Shown: positions 1 through 7,024, numbered from the stretch's first letter. The stretch is 19,399 nt of DNA from Bacteroidia bacterium (GCA_030431945.1 JAUIIF010000016.1:1-19399), one strand, 5' to 3'. The notes: generated by a model not told the origin, from the sequence alone. Numbers and translations are program-made.

Positions 1-666
1 GAACTGGCGCAGGAGTTTTTCCTGGGTGTAGTCCGTGGTGAAGATCCACTCGTCGCGGGCCGTCAGGTAAAAGCGATCGCCGAAGGTTTTCAGAAAATCT
101 TTTTTCCGGCCTTTGTTGATGACAACTTCCTTAGGCTGGAAACTTTGCAGGAGCTTATCGACGTAATCGGCCGGCCCTTCGGCGCAGAGGAATTCACCGG
201 TACTGATGTCGAGCAGGCTCAGGCCGTAACTGTCCTGCTTGCCGCCGGCTGCGGCTACGCAGGCGAGGTAATTATTGGTTTTGTGCTCCAGCAGCTTATC
301 GTCTACGGCGAGGCCCGGCGTAACGATTTCCGTCACGCCCCGCTTGACGATCTTCTTTTCTTTCGAGGGTTTTTCCAGTTGTTCACAAATGGCTACCCGA
401 TGGCCGGCCTTGACGAGGCGCGGCAGGTACATGTCAAGGCTGTGGTAGGGGAAGCCGGCCAGCTCCACGTCGGATCCTCCATTGTTGCGGCTCGTCTGAA
501 TAATTCCCAGCGTCTGGGCGGCTTTGATGGCATCCTCCCCGAACGTTTCGTAAAAATCACCGACTCGAAAAAGCAACAGGGCATCCGGGTGCTTGGCCTT
601 TACCTGCGCGTACTGCTGCATGAGGGGCGTTACCTTATTGGCGCCTTTTTTCTTCGCTTTTGCCAT
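1..666 (-). CDS. mutS: DNA mismatch repair protein MutS, N-terminal part (runs off the left edge)
   Basis: Reading the minus strand from an ATG at 666 gives 222 uninterrupted codons to the window edge. MutS binds mismatched DNA as a dimer and starts ATP-dependent repair in the cytoplasm. The start shows the MutS domain I signature: TPLMQQYAQVKAKHPDALLL at about residues 13-32, then RVGDFYETFGEDA. The Phe-X-Glu mismatch-reading motif is F38-Y39-E40. The segments ELAGFPYHSLDMYLPRLVKA and GHRVAICEQLE (about residues 69-99) are also typical, as is DISTGEF in the connector domain. Start choice: the ATG follows a stretch without better starts and gives a lysine-rich N-terminus usual for MutS of Bacteroidota. 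It is divergent from everything to its right and is not part of the injection-system operon. The ATPase and clamp domains lie outside the window. The family call is very secure. Confidence 0.97.
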   Translation of the reverse strand, partial: MAKAKKKGANKVTPLMQQYAQVKAKHPDALLLFRVGDFYETFGEDAIKAAQTLGIIQTSRNNGGSDVELAGFPYHSLDMYLPRLVKAGHRVAICEQLEKPSKEKKIVKRGVTEIVTPGLAVDDKLLEHKTNNYLACVAAAGGKQDSYGLSLLDISTGEFLCAEGPADYVDKLLQSFQPKEVVINKGRKKDFLKTFGDRFYLTARDEWIFTTDYTQEKLLRQF

Positions 667-796
667 AGGAAGGCGAAGATAGTAATGCAGGCGTGTAATT
701 GGGTAGTCCGGCTGCCGTACGCAGCAATCGCTAACAAGTATCCGTCAGTCAGGGTAAGTTTCCCTCAAAACTGCTCCTCTCCCCCTGATGCAGCGG

Positions 797-821
797 GGGC
801 AGGCATTAGTCCTGCCTTTTT
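797..821 (+). terminator. Terminator-like hairpin with T-run, plus orientation
   Basis: GGCAGG at 798-803 pairs with CCTGCC at 811-816 around a 7-nt loop and is followed by five T (817-821), which is the form of an intrinsic terminator for rightward transcription. No plus-strand gene is recognised to its left, so its target is unclear. Leftward mutS mRNA would carry the same hairpin in its 5' leader, but with no T-run after it. An overlapping hairpin, CCCCC 781-785 with GGGGG 795-799, shares two bases with it. Confidence 0.5.
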
Positions 822-859
822 GCTTCCCGGCAGCGCAGGAAAAAGCAATTCTGCCTGTA

Positions 860-903
860 GGTATAAACACCTGTTTTGCAAGTATAAATACGTATTTTAT
901 GCA
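860..903. promoter_or_regulatory. Tandem AT-rich quasi-palindromes, possible operator
   Basis: Two imperfect copies lie head to tail. The first (860-880) begins AGGTATAAACACCTG and the second (881-903) begins AAGTATAAATACGTA. The shared GTATAAA cores start at 862 and 883, that is 21 bp or two helical turns apart. The second copy contains a perfect 12-bp palindrome AAATACGTATTT at 887-898, and the first has AGGT/ACCT arms at 860-863 and 870-873. A tandem site for a dimeric regulator between divergent genes would look like this. That reading is inference. Confidence 0.35.
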
Positions 904-1016
904 GTTTGCCCCCCCATTCGTCACAATTTTAAATTAGATTGGGAGCAAATCATGGGCAAATAAATTGACTTCTTTTACCAGGGCTCATTTGCAATTTGTC
1001 CCGTCATCTTAGCCAA

Positions 1017-1265
1017 ATGAAAAAATTCTTAGCCCGAGAATTTCTGTGGTTACTGCTTACCCTTATCCTGGCAGTTCCCATTTCCTTTCTTTGGCTGGCC
1101 GGGCTGGACATCGTTTCTGCAGATCAATCTTTTTCTGAAGAAGAAGAAATCTTTGTGATCGAACTTTTCCTGGTTGCTTATGCCTTCGGATTTGTTGGAA
1201 TTTACCTGATCCGCTTCGTGATTGCCGCCATTAAAACACTTTCTGCAGCACCGCCTGAGGAGTAA
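1017..1265 (+). CDS. Small two-helix membrane protein, unknown function
   Basis: The product is 82 residues from ATG 1017. An in-frame TTG at 996 would add seven residues, but the ATG gives the usual short positively charged lead MKKFLAREF. Two hydrophobic segments are visible: about residues 9-27 (rich in L, I, F, W) and about residues 47-70 (LFLVAYAFGFVGIYLIRFVI). An acidic loop with SEEEE lies between them, and the C-terminus APPEE is short. Length and layout fit the small uncharacterised inner-membrane proteins common in Bacteroidota. No enzymatic motif is present. It lies 256 bp before the injection-system operon and diverges from mutS, so it need not belong to either. A holin-like role in particle release cannot be excluded from topology alone, but nothing specific supports it. 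Confidence 0.7.
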   Translation: MKKFLAREFLWLLLTLILAVPISFLWLAGLDIVSADQSFSEEEEIFVIELFLVAYAFGFVGIYLIRFVIAAIKTLSAAPPEE

Positions 1266-1521
1266 TAAGATTAAATGCTCCTGTCTTAAGGCAGCAGCAA
1301 CACGCCAGAGCTAACTTCACTAATTCATAAAACAACAACCACTACTACCCATACACGACAGATTAGGGAACAGCATTCACCAATCTGCCAGCTATTTTTC
1401 TAGCCAGATATTCTAGCGTGCCCCTCGGGGCCTCTGTGGATAAATGGCACGCAAGATTTTTGTGCGTCGCAAAAATTGACTCGGCCCTGTGGTCGAACCA
1501 GGCTTTTTATATACTACACTG
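1266..1521. other. Intergenic region before the injection-system operon
   Basis: There is no convincing gene in these 256 bp. Visible structure includes an imperfect palindrome CTGtCTTAAGgCAG (1281-1294) just after the small membrane gene, and a TTCTAGC direct repeat at 1398-1404 and 1411-1417. A compact hairpin, GCCC CTCG GGGC, lies at 1420-1431 with no following T-run. ACGCA/TGCGT arms occur around 1449-1466. The operon promoter is expected here. I see no clean match to the Bacteroidota TTG...TAnnTTTG pattern; the nearest -7-like string is GATTTTTG at 1455-1462, without a matching upstream box. Confidence 0.5.
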
Positions 1522-2088
1522 ATGATCCATAAAGTCCTTCCATTAATAGTTGCTGAATTAAACAGCTTTTTAAAAAGGTCAGTAGGTGATACTGAAGACC
1601 GCGTCATTTTATCGGCAGTTGTGGATCAATCAGGGTCACTGGCCTTTACCGGAGACAATAAGGTACTCTGTACCGTTACGGCCATCGAGCAGGAGAGGGC
1701 AAACTTCAACCAGGTGAGCAAATCTTCTCTGGAGATGAATCCGCCCATTTACTTCAATCTGTATTTGCTTTTTTCCGCTTACTTCCCCCGCAACTACGAT
1801 GAAGCCCTGAAATTCATTTCCCTCGTCCTCTACTTCTTTCAGGGCAAACAGTTCTTCAATCCACAGAACACTCCCAACCTGCCGGAGGGGGTGGACAAGC
1901 TGACGGTGGAAATTAATAACCTGGATCAACACGCCCAAAATCAACTTTGGAGCGCCATCGGCGCAAAGATGATGCCCTCCATCAGTATGAAGCTTCGCAT
2001 GATCACGATCACCCGCGAGCAGATCATTGGTGAAATTCCGGAAGTGACGGGTATCGACACGTCCGTAGCAGGAAAGTCTGACCGTTAA
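1522..2088 (+). CDS. DUF4255 (Pvc16_N) protein, probable sheath/tube cap terminator
   Basis: The product is 188 residues from ATG 1522, reading MIHKVLPLIVAELNSFL. A GTG at 1489 is in frame, but its extension has no family resemblance. The order of motifs is that of the DUF4255/Pvc16 N-terminal family: an N-terminal helix with AELNSFL, a central LSAVVDQSGSL strand, then PPIYFNLYLLFSAYFPRNYDEALKFISLVLYFFQGK at about residues 78-113. The C-terminal part has the typical SAIGAKMMPSISMKLRM and ends with a short polar tail. Afp16/Pvc16 caps the distal end of tube and sheath and stops their growth. In the classical Afp cluster this gene is last, whereas here it opens the operon, as in several Bacteroidota clusters. 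The next gene starts 14 bp after the stop. The family call is strong; the exact cap position (tube terminator or adaptor) is inference. Confidence 0.9.
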   Translation: MIHKVLPLIVAELNSFLKRSVGDTEDRVILSAVVDQSGSLAFTGDNKVLCTVTAIEQERANFNQVSKSSLEMNPPIYFNLYLLFSAYFPRNYDEALKFISLVLYFFQGKQFFNPQNTPNLPEGVDKLTVEINNLDQHAQNQLWSAIGAKMMPSISMKLRMITITREQIIGEIPEVTGIDTSVAGKSDR

Positions 2089-2102
2089 CCCTTACGCTGA
2101 CC

Positions 2103-3224
2103 ATGCAAATCCACTACACCCCATTATTCAAGTTCGGTTTCCGGCACGACTACTTTCCCAAGGGCGAGTGTCCGGTCATTCGCAGTGTTCCGGCCCAGGA
2201 AACCAGCAGAACGATGAAGGCGGTGGGGGTCAGGATGGTCCAGAGAGAATTCGGAGAAGAATGCTTTTATAACGATGCGCCGCCACCGGGTGGCCAGCTG
2301 TTACCGGCCGATGCGCCGGTCCGGCTGACCTTTCTGCTCCGGGCAACGGATCCGCTGTTTCCAAACTACACTGCGTTGTCTTCCCGCTACGCCGCCGGTC
2401 AGGTGCATTATTTCACCAACCTCCACACGCAGGAGCCTACGGCTGGCTTCACTGCGGGGGGCGCCTCCGAATTGCCGGCCCGGTCCGCTTTCTTTGAGCT
2501 GGAGGTAGACAAAACAGTCGAAAGCATCTGGCTTTTCGATGAGTTGGATAACCAGTTGCACTCCTCTTCCGACAATCTGCAGAACGATAACCTCCCGATC
2601 CGGCTACCCGAAGGGGACCCTGACGAAGAGGTGCAATTTAAAACCTGCCGCCTCAACCTCACCCAGGAGCCACCGGGGCGGTATTCCCTCCGTACGGAAG
2701 ACGCCACTTTGCTGGATTTCGTCCTCCTGCCCGAAAACTGGCAGGCCGGCGACCTCGGCCTGTTCTCCGTCTACCTCGGAGACACCGGTGCACAGGTGCC
2801 GCCAATGCTCCAGGATGGGGCCATTACCCCGGCCGACTACACGATAACTTTTCCCTGCCGGGAGACCCAATGGCGCTACCACTTTATTGACCAGGGAGAA
2901 CCGGGCTACGAGGATTTTCAGCTCATCGAGGAAGCTACCCAGCGGGTAGTCGCCACCGGAGCCACTCCTCCCCTTACCCGGACGCTGGCCGACGGTACCG
3001 AGGCCATCCTGCTCATGCCCCCCACCCCCATCCCGCTCCGTCAACGTCCCGGCAGCAGGTTCACCCTGAGCATGAAAGCAAAAAACAGCTCCAGAAGCAC
3101 GCCGGTCACCCTGCCCCTGCCATCTGCTGATGCTGCCCGCCTTAGCCTGGCTGACCCGCCACCGCAAGCAACTGACGAAGAAGCAAGCCACCTCTTCTAT
3201 TCTGACTTATACGTCTATTTATAA
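2103..3224 (+). CDS. Unrecognised beta-rich protein of the injection-system operon
   Basis: The product is 373 residues from ATG 2103, with MQIHYTPLFKFGFRHDYFP at the start. No signal peptide, membrane segment or enzyme motif is seen. Short alternating hydrophobic strands and many P, G, D and T residues suggest an all-beta, multi-domain structural protein. One segment at about residues 75-110 (RLTFLLRATDPLFPNYTAL) looks like a beta-sandwich, and later strands include RYSLRTEDATLLDFVLLP. The C-terminus ends LFYSDLYVYL, strongly aromatic and suited to packing into a complex. It lies between the DUF4255 cap gene (14 bp upstream) and the sheath gene (32 bp downstream). A role at the cap/sheath end, for example as a cap adaptor, is therefore a reasonable guess from position only. 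I do not recognise the family. Confidence 0.8.
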   Translation: MQIHYTPLFKFGFRHDYFPKGECPVIRSVPAQETSRTMKAVGVRMVQREFGEECFYNDAPPPGGQLLPADAPVRLTFLLRATDPLFPNYTALSSRYAAGQVHYFTNLHTQEPTAGFTAGGASELPARSAFFELEVDKTVESIWLFDELDNQLHSSSDNLQNDNLPIRLPEGDPDEEVQFKTCRLNLTQEPPGRYSLRTEDATLLDFVLLPENWQAGDLGLFSVYLGDTGAQVPPMLQDGAITPADYTITFPCRETQWRYHFIDQGEPGYEDFQLIEEATQRVVATGATPPLTRTLADGTEAILLMPPTPIPLRQRPGSRFTLSMKAKNSSRSTPVTLPLPSADAARLSLADPPPQATDEEASHLFYSDLYVYL

Positions 3225-3256
3225 CCTAAGCTAAATCACTCAATACCACCCATATC

Positions 3257-4939
3257 ATGGCCAAAATATACCAGACCCCCGGGGTCTATATTGAGGAAAG
3301 AAGTGCCTTTCCCAATTCCGCCGTTCCGGTGGCAACTGCCGTTCCTGCTTTCATCGGCTACACGGAAAAAGCCATTCGCGATAAAAAGCCGCTCCAGCTG
3401 AAACCCACCAAAATCAGCTCCTTCGGGGAATACCTGCTGTTCTTCGGCGGTGCCCCTAAAACCAAACTGGAGGTGAGTGCCTCCACTGAGGCAGGCGTCC
3501 CTTACCAGGTAGCCATCACCAGCAGCCACTTTACGCTCCACAGTCAGATGAAGATGTTCTTCTCCAACGGCGGGACGGATTGTTACATCGTCTCCGTGGG
3601 CGGCTATACGGACCCAAATGACAGTACGAAGCCAAATGTTGTAACCGTTGATAAACTCAAAGAAGGCATTGCCCCGCTGCTTAAGGAAATGGAACCTACC
3701 ATGGTCGTGATTCCGGAGCTGACGACCATACCCCGCGACCGGGACGCGAACGGCGACGTGGCGCCCGGAGACATCGCCGAACTTTACGGCCTGTACAACG
3801 AAGTCCTGAACCACTGCGGCCTGGTGATGCGCAACCGGTTTGCCATCATGGACGTGTGGATGGACCGGAAGAAGTACACCAACGACGGCTACTCCATGGA
3901 TGCCGACGTGGAAAAATTCCGCAATGGCGTCACCTCCTCCGCCCTGGCCTGGGGCGCCACCTACTTCCCCTGGTTACAGACCACGGCGGTATCCGCTACG
4001 GAGATCGACCTCCTCAACGTCGACAAACTCGGCGACCCCGTGGATGCCTCCGGCTTTCCGGAAGGCACCTCCTTTCCCGACAAAACCTTTAATGAGGATA
4101 ACGACGAATTGGCGGACCGGGCTGCTTTCCAGGCGGCCAACGACGCCATCGTTGTCGACAGTCTTTTCAACCTCCTCGACAAAGCGCTGGGCCAACGGAT
4201 TCTGGATGGGGAGCTGAAGGGTAAAAAGGCGAATTCCATCCGCAAGGAATTACTGAAAATCCCCACCGCAACGACAGCCAATGCGCACGAACTGACCCAG
4301 ACCTTACTGGTCATCAGCCCCATGTTCAAAGCCCTGATGAAGGACATCCGCAAGGAGCTGAACCTGCTGCCGCCCAGTGCCGCCATGGCGGGCATTTACT
4401 CGATGGTGGACAACAGCGTGGGCGTTTTCCAATCCCCGGCCAACATTGGCGTAGGGTCGGTCATCATGCCGGCAGTCAACATCAGTAACGAGCAGCAGGA
4501 AGACCTCAACATGCCCACCAACGGCAAGGCCGTAAACGCCATCCGATCTTTCCCCGGCAAGGGGGTCCTCGTCTGGGGCGCCCGTACCCTGGATGGCAAC
4601 AGCCAGGACTGGCGCTACATCAGTGTCCGGCGTACGGTGATTTTCATCGAGCAGTCCATCAAGTACGCCGCCGAACCCTACGTGTTCGAGCCGAATACGT
4701 CCTCGACCTGGTCCAACATGAAGGCCCTCCTGGTTAACTTCCTGACCAACGTCTGGCAATCCGGCGCCCTCGCCGGGGCCACGGCGGAAGATGCCTTCAG
4801 CGTGGATGTCGGCCTGGGTAATACCATGACCCCCGTCGACATTCTGGATGGCTACATGCGTATCAGCGTCAAAATTGCCGTTACCCGTCCGGCGGAATTC
4901 ATCGTCATCACCTTCGAGCAGAAGATGCAACAATCATAA
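3257..4939 (+). CDS. Contractile sheath protein
   Basis: The product is 560 residues from ATG 3257. It opens with the signature of contractile tail sheaths, MAKIYQTPGVYIEERSAFP, followed by VATAVPAFIGYTEKA. The C-terminal domain (about residues 435-560) has the conserved sheath core: WGARTLDGNSQDWRYISVRR, then VIFIEQSIKYAAEPYVFEPN, WSNMKALLVNFLTNVWQSGAL, and the final strand PAEFIVITFEQKM. These terminal strands interlock neighbouring subunits, so that contraction drives the inner tube through a target membrane. Residues roughly 245-350 form a charged, partly helical insertion that is probably the outward-facing domain. Only one sheath gene is present, whereas Afp and PVC have three paralogues. 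The leader has CCACCCATA three bases before ATG, a string repeated before the tube gene. The call is secure. Confidence 0.97.
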   Translation: MAKIYQTPGVYIEERSAFPNSAVPVATAVPAFIGYTEKAIRDKKPLQLKPTKISSFGEYLLFFGGAPKTKLEVSASTEAGVPYQVAITSSHFTLHSQMKMFFSNGGTDCYIVSVGGYTDPNDSTKPNVVTVDKLKEGIAPLLKEMEPTMVVIPELTTIPRDRDANGDVAPGDIAELYGLYNEVLNHCGLVMRNRFAIMDVWMDRKKYTNDGYSMDADVEKFRNGVTSSALAWGATYFPWLQTTAVSATEIDLLNVDKLGDPVDASGFPEGTSFPDKTFNEDNDELADRAAFQAANDAIVVDSLFNLLDKALGQRILDGELKGKKANSIRKELLKIPTATTANAHELTQTLLVISPMFKALMKDIRKELNLLPPSAAMAGIYSMVDNSVGVFQSPANIGVGSVIMPAVNISNEQQEDLNMPTNGKAVNAIRSFPGKGVLVWGARTLDGNSQDWRYISVRRTVIFIEQSIKYAAEPYVFEPNTSSTWSNMKALLVNFLTNVWQSGALAGATAEDAFSVDVGLGNTMTPVDILDGYMRISVKIAVTRPAEFIVITFEQKMQQS

Positions 4940-4944
4940 CGCAG

Positions 4945-5038
4945 CGGGTTGTCCGCTTCCTGGTACTACCTTTTCGTGCGCTCGGTTTTCGGGCACGGAT
5001 GCAGGTGCAAGGTAAAGGACCAATAAGCAGGCAACCCG
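4945..5038 (+). other. Nested inverted repeats in the sheath-tube spacer, candidate mRNA structure
   Basis: The 134-bp gap between sheath and tube holds five complementary pairs in properly nested order. CGGGTTG 4945-4951 pairs with CAACCCG 5032-5038, and CCTG 4959-4962 with CAGG 5028-5031. ACCTT 4968-4972 pairs with AAGGT 5009-5013. CGTGC 4975-4979 pairs with GCACG 4993-4997, closing a 13-nt loop (4980-4992). There is no T-run, so it is not a standard terminator. It could be an RNA processing or stability element that sets tube output above sheath output, or chance pairing; folding has not been computed. Confidence 0.35.
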
Positions 5039-5073
5039 TCACCGTTTTTACCCACCCATAAAATACTTCTATC

Positions 5074-5526
5074 ATGGCAGGCGAAAAACAAGAATCCCCC
5101 TGGCCGGTACCCAAGTTCCACTTCAAAGCCACCTTTGGCGACAAGGGGGAGATTTCCTTCCAGGAAGTCTCCGGCCTGGACGCGGAATACGACATCATCG
5201 AGTACCGCGCCGGCAACAGCATTGATTTCTCCACCGTTAAAATGCCCGGCTTACGCAAAGGCTCCGACGTGACGCTGAAGAAAGGAATGTTTAAGGACGA
5301 TACCGCCCTTTACGACTACTTCAACGAGACGAAGATGAACACCATTGCCCGGCAAACGGTCACCATCCAGCTGCTGGACGAAGAGCACAACCCGATGTTT
5401 ACCTGGACGCTTAAAAATGCCTTCCCGATGAAAGTCTCGGGAACGGATTTAAACGCCCAGAACAGTGAGGTGGCCGTGGAAGAAATTGTCCTGGCCCACG
5501 AAGGGCTCTCCTTCGAGAAAGTCTAA
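5074..5526 (+). CDS. Inner tube protein (T4 gp19 / Afp1-Afp5 family)
   Basis: The product is 150 residues from ATG 5074, the normal length for an eCIS tube subunit. The family pattern is clear: PVPKFHFKATFGD, then ISFQEVSGLDAEYDIIEYR, KMPGLRKGSDVTLKKGMF, and the closing strand pattern VAVEEIVLAHEGLSFE. Such subunits form stacked hexameric rings with a lumen that can hold cargo. Residues 1-15 (MAGEKQESPWPVPKF) are a short polar lead before the beta-barrel. The gene follows the sheath after an unusually long spacer, and the second tube protein starts three bases after its stop, so the two are surely co-transcribed. This copy is the most typical one and should be the bulk tube component. Confidence 0.96.
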   Translation: MAGEKQESPWPVPKFHFKATFGDKGEISFQEVSGLDAEYDIIEYRAGNSIDFSTVKMPGLRKGSDVTLKKGMFKDDTALYDYFNETKMNTIARQTVTIQLLDEEHNPMFTWTLKNAFPMKVSGTDLNAQNSEVAVEEIVLAHEGLSFEKV

Positions 5527-5529
5527 GCC

Positions 5530-6096
5530 ATGGCCTGGGTATTTAGTGACTATACGCCTCCCGTCGGCTTCTATTTTTCCGTCGAAATCTTGCCGGAGGG
5601 CGGCTCCCCCTTTCCTCCCAATGATGCCGCCTTCCAGGAGGTATCGGGTATTTCCGTTTCCCTGGAAACGGAACAGATTAAGGAGGGCGGTCAAAATCGC
5701 TTCACCCATCAGGTTCCCGGACGATCGAACTATGAGAACCTCGTGGTCAAGCGCGGTTTGATGGTTCGATCGTCGGAACTGGCAAAATGGTGCGTGACCA
5801 CCTTCCGTAACAACCTGGTCCGCAAGATTGAGCCCAAAACTATTAAAGTCACCCTGCTGGATGCCAATGCTGCGGGTAAGGGGGCACTCATGTCCTGGAT
5901 ATTTACCAATGCCTATCCGGTAAAGTGGGAAGTATCCTCCTTCGATGCGCAGAAAAGCGAAATAGTGGTGGAGAACATCACCTTTGCTTACAGCTACTTT
6001 GAACTGGGGGATAACCCCGGCGCGGCGGAGTATCCACACATACCACCACAATTAGAAAATGCCTATAGAAATAAGAGAACTGGTAATACAGGGTAG
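5530..6096 (+). CDS. Second tube-like protein, probable tube initiator/adaptor
   Basis: The product is 188 residues from ATG 5530, three bases after the preceding stop. It shares the gp19-type tube fold with the gene before it: FQEVSGISVSLETEQIKEGG, then FTHQVPGRSNYENLVVKRGL. The C-terminal half has SWIFTNAYPVKWEVSSFDAQ followed by EIVVENITFAYSYFEL. It differs from the main tube by a longer N-terminus (MAWVFSDYTPPVGFYFSVEI), an insertion after the QVPGR segment and a longer proline/asparagine-rich tail. In Afp/PVC systems divergent tube paralogues (Afp5 and Afp6) form the first rings on the spike and adapt sixfold tube to baseplate hub. That role is inferred here from divergence and position. 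The last 38 bases overlap the next gene. Confidence 0.9.
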   Translation: MAWVFSDYTPPVGFYFSVEILPEGGSPFPPNDAAFQEVSGISVSLETEQIKEGGQNRFTHQVPGRSNYENLVVKRGLMVRSSELAKWCVTTFRNNLVRKIEPKTIKVTLLDANAAGKGALMSWIFTNAYPVKWEVSSFDAQKSEIVVENITFAYSYFELGDNPGAAEYPHIPPQLENAYRNKRTGNTG

Positions 6097-6289
6097 CCTG
6101 GCGCGTAAGGAAGATCAGGGCGAAGCGTCTGCTAAAGTCCTGACCGAGGAAGACATCTCGCAGATCAGGGACGAAGTGATGGAAGCCGTGCGCTCTTCCG
6201 GCGGATTATCCGCAGAACAGCGTCGAAAATTCATGGAGGAGATTCTGGGCGAAGTCCGTAAAATAATGGACGATCGCTGGCGGCGGTAA
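6059..6289 (+). CDS. DUF5908 family small protein
   Basis: The product is 76 residues from ATG 6059, starting with the family hallmark MPIEIRELVIQ. The rest is polar and helical (about residues 28-72, rich in E, R and Q), with EEDISQIRDEVMEAVRSS and RRKFMEEILGEVRKIMDD, consistent with an amphipathic helix or short coiled coil. No cysteines or membrane segments are present. DUF5908 proteins recur in eCIS loci of Bacteroidota next to tube genes; their function is not established to my knowledge. The gene overlaps the tail of the second tube gene by 38 bp in another frame, which suggests translational coupling. The A-rich string just before the ATG (TTAGAAA) fits Bacteroidota initiation. A small assembly or adaptor role is only a guess. 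Confidence 0.85.
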   Translation: MPIEIRELVIQGSLARKEDQGEASAKVLTEEDISQIRDEVMEAVRSSGGLSAEQRRKFMEEILGEVRKIMDDRWRR

Positions 6290-6328
6290 GTACGCTTTTC
6301 CCTCTCAACTCCGCAAACAACCTGGTTT

Positions 6329-7018
6329 ATGGCAAGAAAGAAATTCAAGAAGCTCAAATTATGGGCGTACAAGGACGACAGCTTCTCCGCCATGGTCAAA
6401 GGGTTGAAGCAACCCCTAACGGTGAGCATTAACCCGGACAGTTATAAACGTAGTTTCAAACCCCTCAAGTTCTCGGCCGGCAGGAAGCTTGCCAACGGAG
6501 AGATTGTGGATGAAACGATCGTTGACCCGCCACCGGAACGTTTTCAAATGGAGATCTGGTTCGACGGCACCGGTGCCATACCGGGCACCAGGGACGTTGC
6601 GGAGGACATTGAATTGTTCAAAAAATTCGCCTTGTTTTACAATGGCTCCATTCACTCGACCAATTTCATCAAGTTGGAATGGGGAGGGCAGGACGGATTA
6701 ATCTTTAAAGGTCAGTTGGAGGACTTCACGGTTGACTACACGATGTTCGACCAGAAAGGCATTCCCTTACGCGCCAAGGGTTCGGCTACCTTCATCCAGT
6801 CCATTAACGCGGCCATGCGGGAGAGCCTCAAGCAAAAAAGTTCTCCGGATCTTACCCATATCCGGGTTGTCGAAGCGGGTGACAACCTTCCGCTGATGTG
6901 TTATCACATCTACGGTGATCCTGCTTATTACGTGCAGGTGGCCCGCGCCAATGCGCTCAGCGACGTCATGACGCTTGAACCCGGCAGGCGCCTTTATTTC
7001 CCTCCTCTAGAAAAGTAA
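6329..7018 (+). CDS. LysM-domain baseplate hub protein (Afp7-like)
   Basis: The product is 229 residues from ATG 6329. The N-terminal part (about residues 1-170) has the pattern seen in eCIS LysM proteins: a lysine-rich start, then LTVSINPDSYKRSFKPLKFS and RFQMEIWFDGTGAIPGT. It ends in a beta-rich segment, LKGQLEDF/YTMFDQKGIPLRAKGSATF-like. The last 54 residues (176-229) form a LysM-type module: THIRVVEAGDNLPLMCYHIY, YYVQVARANALSDV, then a closing PGRRLYFPP. In this setting the LysM does not bind cell-wall glycan. Related proteins (gp53-like in T4, Afp7) clamp the hub to the wedges in the baseplate. The stop is six bases before the spike gene, as expected for genes assembling into one hub. 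The family assignment is strong. Confidence 0.93.
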   Translation: MARKKFKKLKLWAYKDDSFSAMVKGLKQPLTVSINPDSYKRSFKPLKFSAGRKLANGEIVDETIVDPPPERFQMEIWFDGTGAIPGTRDVAEDIELFKKFALFYNGSIHSTNFIKLEWGGQDGLIFKGQLEDFTVDYTMFDQKGIPLRAKGSATFIQSINAAMRESLKQKSSPDLTHIRVVEAGDNLPLMCYHIYGDPAYYVQVARANALSDVMTLEPGRRLYFPPLEK

Positions 7019-7024
7019 TTATTT

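Larger units (their letters stand above)
667..1016. other. Intergenic region between mutS and a divergent small gene
   Basis: No convincing coding region is seen here on either strand. A long plus-strand open frame crossing it is the antisense of mutS, extended by chance. The region holds a GC-rich pair of hairpins ending in a T-run (781-821) and an AT-rich tandem quasi-palindrome (860-903), both listed separately. Promoters for mutS (leftward) and for the small membrane protein (rightward) must lie here if these genes have their own, but I cannot point to a firm Bacteroidota-type -33/-7 pair. Confidence 0.6.

Noticed and set aside
145..963. Plus-strand open frame of 272 codons at the left edge
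   Set aside because: It is antisense to the clear mutS reading frame on the minus strand. Its product has no recognisable motif and continues into AT-rich intergenic sequence.
1017..1265. Small membrane protein as a holin releasing the particles
   Set aside because: Two hydrophobic segments alone do not indicate a holin. It is separated from the operon by 256 bp, and similar small membrane proteins are common in the phylum.
1485..1503. GGTCGAACC with flanking CCTG/CAGG, resembling a tRNA T-arm or attachment-site remnant
   Set aside because: The loop lacks the TTC-purine-A consensus, one stem pair fails, and no acceptor, D or anticodon arm is found upstream.
1476..1515. TTGACT followed by TATACT as a sigma-70-type promoter for the operon
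   Set aside because: The gap between the boxes is 28 bp, far from the usual 17. The second box is seven bases from the ATG, and the pattern is not the Bacteroidota one.
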